Part shown: piece after piece, positions 57,744-64,000 of the stretch
How the letters are laid out: each line of letters starts with the position of its first letter
Position numbering within the stretch: the first letter of the stretch is position 1
Origin: Ustulina deusta
Taxonomy: Eukaryota; Ascomycota; Sordariomycetes; Xylariales; Xylariaceae
NCBI GenBank assembly: GCA_023159155.1
Contig: JAJNNX010000011.1
Span: 1 to 64,000, forward strand
Length of the DNA: 64,000 nucleotides
Direction of reading: 5' to 3'
Notes under the pieces: model-generated
The model's database searches: none
Seen by the model: the letters and a program-made list of their open reading frames with translations, nothing else
What the model was told of the DNA's origin: nothing
Program-made: the position numbers and the translations under genes

Positions 57744-60700
57744 CTATTTAATATATTTTTATACTAGCTTAAATAGGCTTAAGTCTATTTTGTTTATTCT
57801 AGGAGCAGTAACTAGAACTTTGCAATATATAGATTTGGCCTCAAGTTTAGTAATTTTAAGGTTAATTATAAAAAGCTTGTAGTACCTAGTAGAAATTACG
57901 TTATAAGTAGGTATAGGGTCTAAAATATTATTTTTTATAGCTTTAGCTAAAAAAATATAAGTAATAAAAAGTTTAGTTTTTTTTAATAGTTTAATAAAAA
58001 TCTTACTATTATATCTAAAAAGAAAAGAACTAAAAATATTTAAAAGTTTTTGTTATTTTGCTATTTTAAAAAGTTTAAAAAAGCTATAGGACTTATTAAT
58101 TTTATTTTTTTAATATTATTGTTTGCTAGTTCTTGCGTTTTTTCTAAAATTATAAACGTTTTTTTTAGTAAAAATGCTATTAGATCTATTTATAGCAATC
58201 TTATATTTTGCTTTAGCAATTTTAAGTATTTACTATAGGGTCTTTTTATAGCTATATCCTATAGGAATAAAAACTATAAAATAAATGTTTTAAAAAGCTT
58301 AATTAATAAAGTTATAAAACTTTTCGATAGTTTTAATACTAGTTATTTTATATAGAACTTTAACCTATTTGATTTACTGCTTAATAGCTTTGACCTATAT
58401 TAAAAAGTTTTCTAAACAAATAGTATAGTTTTTAAAGCAAAGGCGCTTTTTTTAAAATAAGATAATAATTTAAATAGTATAGTAATTAAAAAAAATATAT
58501 AGTTTATTATTAATTTAAAAAGCAAACTTAAAAGTATTACTTATAATTAGGTCTAAAATGCTACTTTATTTATAAATAAAAATATTTATTATTTGCTAAA
58601 AAAAACTTTTGTTTAGGGCCTAATTAGCGATCTTTTGTTTTATATTATTATTATATAAGTTATATATGCTTAGGGCCTAGCTTTAGTATATAGCGTTAAA
58701 GTTGCTAATTATTAATATATTTTTTAGAACTAGTAGTACTTTAAGCAAAAAAAATATTAGGTTGTTAGTAGGGTATTTAAGTAGCTTATATATATTATAA
58801 ATAATAAAGCTAAATATTTTTATATAAATTATATAAAAATATATTAATTTAGTAAAAACATAGGTATATTTGCTTTAATATTTATATATATATATTATAA
58901 CCTTAAAGAAATAAGCAACCTAGTTATTTCTAGGGTTATAATATTAATATAAAAAGTACTTTTTATATATATATTTGTTATTTTAGGCAAAAATTTATAG
59001 TTTTTAAATAAATATAATATTAATTTTTTTATTATTATTTAAAGCTAAAAAAATATTATATATTTCTAGGGACCTATTAATATTAGCTTAAATAATTATA
59101 AAAGTTTTTTAGTTATAATTTCTAAAAAAAAAAAAAGCAATATTTGTTTAAATATCTAATTCTAACTTAGATTTATTTTTATTTAAATTAATATTTTTTT
59201 GTTTATTTAGAGCCCTTTAAATTAAAGCTTTAAAAAAAAAATATTTATTTTAGCTGCTTTAAATATTTAGTTTTAGAACTAGTTAAAAAGCTAATTTTAT
59301 AAAAATATTTTTTAAAAATTTAAATTACTTTAGTGCTTAGCTTATTAAAGCTAGCTTATTAAAAAAGTTTAATTATTATAAAGCTATAGCTTAAGTAGCT
59401 ATAGCTTTTTTATAGGAGCTATATTTATTTTTTTTTAAAAAAAGCTTAAAAGTTATAAAATATTCTAAAATATTAGGTTTTGCTATTTTTTACCCGGAAA
59501 TATGTTTATTTTTTATATATAAGTTTTTAGCTTTAATTTTAAGCAGAATTTTTATTAAAAAGATTATTATTAATAACTATTAAAAAAAGCAATTTTTAAA
59601 TAGCTATAAGCCTAGCTATAGAATAGTTAATAAAAAAACTAAGGTTTTTTTATAATTATTAGTTATTTAGATAGCTTTTTTGCAAGTTTTAAAGTTTTAA
59701 TTTTTTAATATATAGAAGTACTAAAGTTAGTTTTTTATAAATTTAATAATTTTGCTTTTTTTAATTATTAGTTTTGCTAAATAAATAGGCAAAAAAGCAA
59801 AATAAAAGTTATAGCAGTTAATATAGCGCTTTATTTTATTATAAATATTAAAAAAATATATATAGCTATAGACTATATATATATTTTTTTTTGTTATAGG
59901 CTTAAAAGTTATAAAAGCTTTAGTAGTTATTATATTAGATAATAATACTTATTTTTAAAAAAAACTAAAATAGGCGTAAACTAAAAAGTAAGAACTTTTT
60001 TTTTATTAGTTTAAATAAAAAAACTATTTAGTTAGTATTATTATATTAAAATCTAACTATTTTATTAGGTTATTGTTTAGTTTTTATAATAATTTTTTTA
60101 ATAATAAAGTTAACTAATATTTATTTATTTAAAATAAAAAAAATAAAAATATTTAATATAATATATATAAATTATACTTTATTTGTTTTAAAAATAATTT
60201 TTTATTTTTTAAACTAAAAGTTAGTTTTAATAAGATTATTTATAGTTTTTTTATTTAAATATTTAATTAACTAATTAGTAATAATAAATATAGCAATTAA
60301 ATAAGTTGCTAATTTATATTTTATTAAAATATAAAGTTAAATCTAAAATTTAGCCTTATTAAAGTTTTTAAATACAAAGTTTTTTATAATCTTAAAAAAG
60401 ATTTTTAGCTTATTGCTAAAATAAGTTATTTTAGCTTTTTGTTTAAAATATTTTTTAATAATAATCTAATCGGAATTATTAGATTATTATTTTTATTAGC
60501 TTATACTAAAGCTAAAAATACAAAAACAAGTTTAAAAATTTAAACAAAAGCATGTTTTATTATATAAGTTTATATTATTAGCTAGGCTTTTAGTCTTTTT
60601 ATTTATTAAGTGCTAGTTATTATTAGAAAGTATAATATAAAAAGCCTAAAAAGCTATATTTATATAAAACTAAAAGTTTAATAGTTAGTTGTTTTAAGCT

Positions 60701-61050
60701 AGTTTAATAATATTGATTTTTTTGATTAGGGGGGCGGTTAAAAGTAAATAAAAAGAAATAAGCTATTTAATAGCCGAACTTCTTTTTGCAAGGTTAATAA
60801 AAGCGTAGGAAAAAACTTTGGCTACTTTTTTAGTTTATTTTTTATATATATTTATTATAAATAAAAAGGACAAAAAGGTATTATTAATAGCTATAATTAT
60901 AGCTAAAATAATCTTTTTGCAAGTAAGGAAGTTTTTATTGCAGTTCTTAAAAAAAACAAAAATTAAGCAGAAGTTTAAAAAAAATAGGCCTTTTTTAGGA
61001 TTAAGTACTAAAAGTACTACTGCTGTTTGTTTTGCTGTTTGTTATAATAA
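57744..61050. other. AT-rich RIP block, no supported gene
   Basis: Probably the continuation of the host sequence seen at 45100-47464. Frames at 58050-58238 and 60818-61057 encode only Phe/Ile/Lys-rich strings expected from AT-saturated DNA. GC recovers at about 61050. Confidence 0.65.
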
Positions 61051-61891
61051 GTATTAGGTTTGCCAGACTGGCAGAATCTGTGGACAGGTCGCTTATAAGG
61101 GCAGAAGCCCGAAGGTAGTGGCGATAAAGCTGTGAGAGGGACGAAATATTTCCTAACCGGGGAAAAAGTGGACCCTTTCCAAGAACTAAAAGAAGTGGAA
61201 AGGAAGAGGTTGATGATGAAGTAGAATGGGTTGTATTGAGTCTGGAAGGGAATATTCTGGCGTAGCTAATGGAGTGGGATGTGTGGGGGCTAGGTTGGTT
61301 GATGCGGCTTGGGCCCATGGGGCTTGTAGGTGTGGCTAGGGCGTACCCCCCCTACCCAACTGTATCAGAATGTCGGGACAACAACAAAGCCTTACTGCCC
61401 TCAGTAAGTCCACCAATTCCTTCAATAGCCTCAGTCTCTAATATAGCCCTGGTATTCGTACAATATATATAGCCGTACGGGTTGGCTGTAGCCTTCGCAA
61501 GGGGGCTAGGTCGAAGGTCTGTACGGGGTCTATTTGTAAAGTCTTCGCGAGGGGTCTGGTCGAAGGTCTGTATGGGTAGCCTAGCCATATGGGTGGCTTA
61601 GCCGCATAATTAATGTGCAAGCGGGTGCCAAGACCCCAACCTATAGGTCCGTTTTTGATGTTGGTTGCTGACAGGGCATTTGAAGATCTGCAGCGGTTGT
61701 GGACCTGTTTTGGCGCGTATTCGGGTTATTACCACGTTTTATCTCTTGAAAGCATAGGACAAGGCTCAATTCAATGCATGCCATCCTATCTATCATGAGC
61801 TCTTCGCAATCAAGCAAGCCGGACGCGACTTTCATATACTTTCTATATTGCCATCCCTTATATAGTTAACATTATTATTTTGTTCCCTACT
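61051..61891. other. Spacer with a 50-bp direct repeat, no gene
   Basis: Two near-identical segments (CTTCGCRAGGGG..., GTCGAAGGTCTGTA) start at 61492 and 61542. ATATATATAGCC just upstream is TATA-like. It may be an LTR or promoter remnant; nothing coding is supported. Confidence 0.5.
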
Positions 61892-64000
61892 ATGTCATCC
61901 TTTAATCCTACCACGCTTGTAGAAGTATTAGAGAAAGCGGGGGATCTAAATCTCTGCCCAAATCGCATCTGGCAGGTCTGTTCTCAGATCAAAAGCTGGG
62001 AAGCTAAGCAATCAACAGTACAATCAATACTCGACGGGCTGTTTCCAAAAGATGCCCTGCGACACGAGGATCACTCTACGTGCACTATAGATTTCTGTGA
62101 ATTCTCGAGCCGCAACTTCGCTGCTGTACAACAGTATCATGAGCCGAGGACATGCGAGGAAAGCGACCAGACGAACAAAATTCACGAGCGAAGAGGCGCT
62201 TGTTTTCCTCTCAGAAACCTTTTCCATGATGCCAAGTTGATTCGGGCCCTTAAATCCGAAAAGCCCACTGCCTGGCACTTCGACGGAGTATCCCTCCTTG
62301 AACAACCTAAGCCTTTCATGGCAATCTCGCACGTCTGGTCGGACGGAACTGGTACTGGAAACTGGCCCTCAAAACAAGTTCATGAATGTCTGTTTGGTTA
62401 TTTCAAACAAATTGCCAAGCGATTTCAATGCGCAGGTATCTGGTGGGATACACTGTGCGTTCCCCAGGACAGAGATGCACGTAGCAAGGCGCTTAGCATT
62501 ATGCACCACAACTACCAATATGCGCGAGTTACGCTAGTTCACGATCGATTTCTTCGAAACGTGCCCTTCGAGGGGCCGAATAGGGCATGTCTTGCTATCG
62601 TTTTGTCTCCCTGGTTCACTCGGGGCTGGACGGCTCTGGAATTGGCCAAATCTCGGAAAGTCAAGGTTATCTTCAAGGATTCGATCAAGGATCTCGACAA
62701 ACATATTCTTAACAGGGCCGAAGAGGGGAATTTTGCCGCCGAAGCTATCAGATATCTTAGACGCGACCGATTCTCCAATATGGAAGACCTTCTTGCGACT
62801 CTGGGCCCTAGATACAGTTCATGGCTCAAAGATCGAGCGACCATAGCGGGACTTCTGATCGGTTGCCGGATCTCAGACACGAACAAGGATACTTTCCAAC
62901 GGGATATATATCAAAGTATCTTGAAGAAAATTGGGAGAATATCTCACGATCATCTCTTTCACAAATCCGTTACAATGTCAAAAGGTTTCAGCTGGTGTGC
63001 TACAAATCTCTTTCATCTGCCCCACACAACTACACAAGAAAGACTGAACATAAATGACGCTGGAGAGGTGTCTGGGCCCTGGAGACTCCTCCCCGTTGAT
63101 CAATTCGACCCCCAAAAATGCCTTTGGGGCAACTCGCATGAGCTGATTGAAGCAAAGCTTCAATATGCTTTGGAAAGGGAGAGTGGCCAGCATCTCTTGT
63201 TGGTTAAGCCATCTGAAGAGGGACCTGTCATAGAAGAAACAAAAAAAGGTATCCTTGTGAAGATTCTGAAGAACCCTTCCCAGGCGAGCCCTCGGTTCAA
63301 GTGTCAGTTTGTAGGTTCCTTATATTTCTCTTCCGCGTTGCCCGACAATGGGTCTGCGACAAGAGAGATGACTATTGGCAACACGGAAGGCTGGGAAGAT
63401 CTGAATGAGCATGAGAATGCGTGGCATATTTTGGAGAAGGAAAACAACTTGTTACCAGATAACCGAGCCGGCAGGAGTCAAGGGATGATTGGCTCGCAAA
63501 CGGCCAATCCCGAGACCGAACCGGGGTGGAAAGATTGGCATCGCGCTGCGTGGTTGGGCGATAGGAGCATGACGAATATGGTTGTAGCTGACTTGGCTCA
63601 GCTGCAACAGAGAGACAAGTTAGGAAGACGCGCAATACACTTAGCAGCTGAGCGTGGACACACAAACTTCATCGAAATGCTACTTAACAAAAACGACGAC
63701 CCTAACTCGCCCATCCATTCTGACTCTAGCGACCCCAATTACAACAGCCCTGATAACGGGCAGACCCCGCTCCACCGCGCTGCATGGGGAGGCTCTCTCG
63801 AGATAGTGAAACTCTTACTAAGTAGGGGAAGCGATTCAGGTGCTGCCGATAAGAGGGGAATCACAGCGCTGCATATTGCAGCCGACATGGGTTTTGGGGA
63901 CGTAGTGGAACACCTCTCTGGACCTGCACAAGCACGAGTTGAGGTACAAGGACCGAATGGTTTGACGCCGCTACATTACGGAGCACGCAGCGGGCACCGC
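61892..64000 (+). CDS. HET-domain protein with C-terminal ankyrin repeats (partial, runs off the window)
   Basis: A stop-free frame from ATG 61892 to the last base (703 codons so far). Residues 1-100 are unassigned. The HET domain follows: AISHVWSDGTG (144-154), WWDTLCVPQD (184-193), ARVTLVHDRFL and WFTRGWTALELAKS. Ankyrin repeats start near residue 575: DKLGRRAIHLAAERGH, NGQTPLHRAAWGGSLEIVKLLL, DKRGITALHIAADMG and NGLTPLHYGARSGH, so at least four. HET-ankyrin fusions are typical non-self-recognition candidates; the repeats would bind a partner. No intron is needed within the window. It lies next to the AT-rich block but shows no nonsense changes. Confidence 0.9.
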   Translation, partial: MSSFNPTTLVEVLEKAGDLNLCPNRIWQVCSQIKSWEAKQSTVQSILDGLFPKDALRHEDHSTCTIDFCEFSSRNFAAVQQYHEPRTCEESDQTNKIHERRGACFPLRNLFHDAKLIRALKSEKPTAWHFDGVSLLEQPKPFMAISHVWSDGTGTGNWPSKQVHECLFGYFKQIAKRFQCAGIWWDTLCVPQDRDARSKALSIMHHNYQYARVTLVHDRFLRNVPFEGPNRACLAIVLSPWFTRGWTALELAKSRKVKVIFKDSIKDLDKHILNRAEEGNFAAEAIRYLRRDRFSNMEDLLATLGPRYSSWLKDRATIAGLLIGCRISDTNKDTFQRDIYQSILKKIGRISHDHLFHKSVTMSKGFSWCATNLFHLPHTTTQERLNINDAGEVSGPWRLLPVDQFDPQKCLWGNSHELIEAKLQYALERESGQHLLLVKPSEEGPVIEETKKGILVKILKNPSQASPRFKCQFVGSLYFSSALPDNGSATREMTIGNTEGWEDLNEHENAWHILEKENNLLPDNRAGRSQGMIGSQTANPETEPGWKDWHRAAWLGDRSMTNMVVADLAQLQQRDKLGRRAIHLAAERGHTNFIEMLLNKNDDPNSPIHSDSSDPNYNSPDNGQTPLHRAAWGGSLEIVKLLLSRGSDSGAADKRGITALHIAADMGFGDVVEHLSGPAQARVEVQGPNGLTPLHYGARSGHR

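Noticed and set aside
58050..58238. 62-aa frame in the AT-rich block
   Set aside because: Phe/Ile/Lys-rich strings are expected by chance in A/T-saturated DNA.
45100..61050. Centromere
   Set aside because: AT-rich and long, but it resolves into identifiable LTR elements close to a telomere. Without chromatin data a centromere cannot be argued.
60818..61057. 79-aa frame at the edge of the AT-rich block
   Set aside because: Low-complexity Lys/Ile/Phe content and no start context or homology.

Overview
This is the left end of a filamentous ascomycete (Pezizomycotina) chromosome. It opens with about 309 bases of CCCTAA telomere repeat. After that, GC-balanced gene islands alternate with long blocks of roughly 85-90% A+T. 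The blocks are transposon-derived and look saturated by repeat-induced point mutation (RIP): TpA is very common and CpA/TpG nearly absent. Short spliceosomal introns (50-90 nt), HET proteins, a fungal SRPK-type kinase and an NRPS also point to Pezizomycotina. The species cannot be told from the sequence.

Layout. 1-309 telomere. 310-1700 AT-rich subtelomere. 1.7-5.4 kb small island: a two-exon PD-(D/E)XK nuclease-like gene (minus) and an SRPK-like kinase pseudogene (plus) with three CAA-to-TAA type stops. 6.28-21.26 kb LTR-retrotransposon complex: six full-length and one truncated LTR, all in one orientation, with a perfect CCTAG duplication at the outer edges, one nested copy, and two further small insertions flanked by 4-bp duplications. 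21.3-32.1 kb island: a decayed P450, a relic of a second P450 in antisense, a HET gene, a transposase-tail relic, an unknown fragment and a seven-exon MFS transporter. 32.2-34.2 kb: mini-satellites and a MITE. 35.8-44.7 kb: a secondary-metabolism-like cluster with an opine-dehydrogenase-like enzyme, the C-terminal stump of a DHA2-type MFS pump, a one-module NRPS (A-T-C) and a TauD-type dioxygenase carrying one nonsense codon. 45.1-61.0 kb second AT-rich block: a 10.3-kb LTR element whose interior is an array of dispersed palindromes, itself split by a 5.98-kb retrotransposon. 61.9 kb to the window end: a HET-ankyrin gene that runs off the window.

How it fits together. The NRPS, opine dehydrogenase, DHA2 pump and TauD oxygenase resemble a small biosynthetic cluster. 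It is flanked by two inverted copies of the same MITE and by two paired 82-85 bp mini-satellites. Two of its four genes are damaged (TauD nonsense codon, pump stump), while the NRPS and the dehydrogenase are open. Five nonsense codons in three single-copy-looking genes can all be explained by C-to-T change at CpA, as expected if RIP spreads from the neighbouring repeats. The most unusual structure is the element at 47.5-57.7 kb: it has LTRs, a primer-site candidate and a polypurine tract, no coding capacity, and about twenty hairpin-forming palindromes.
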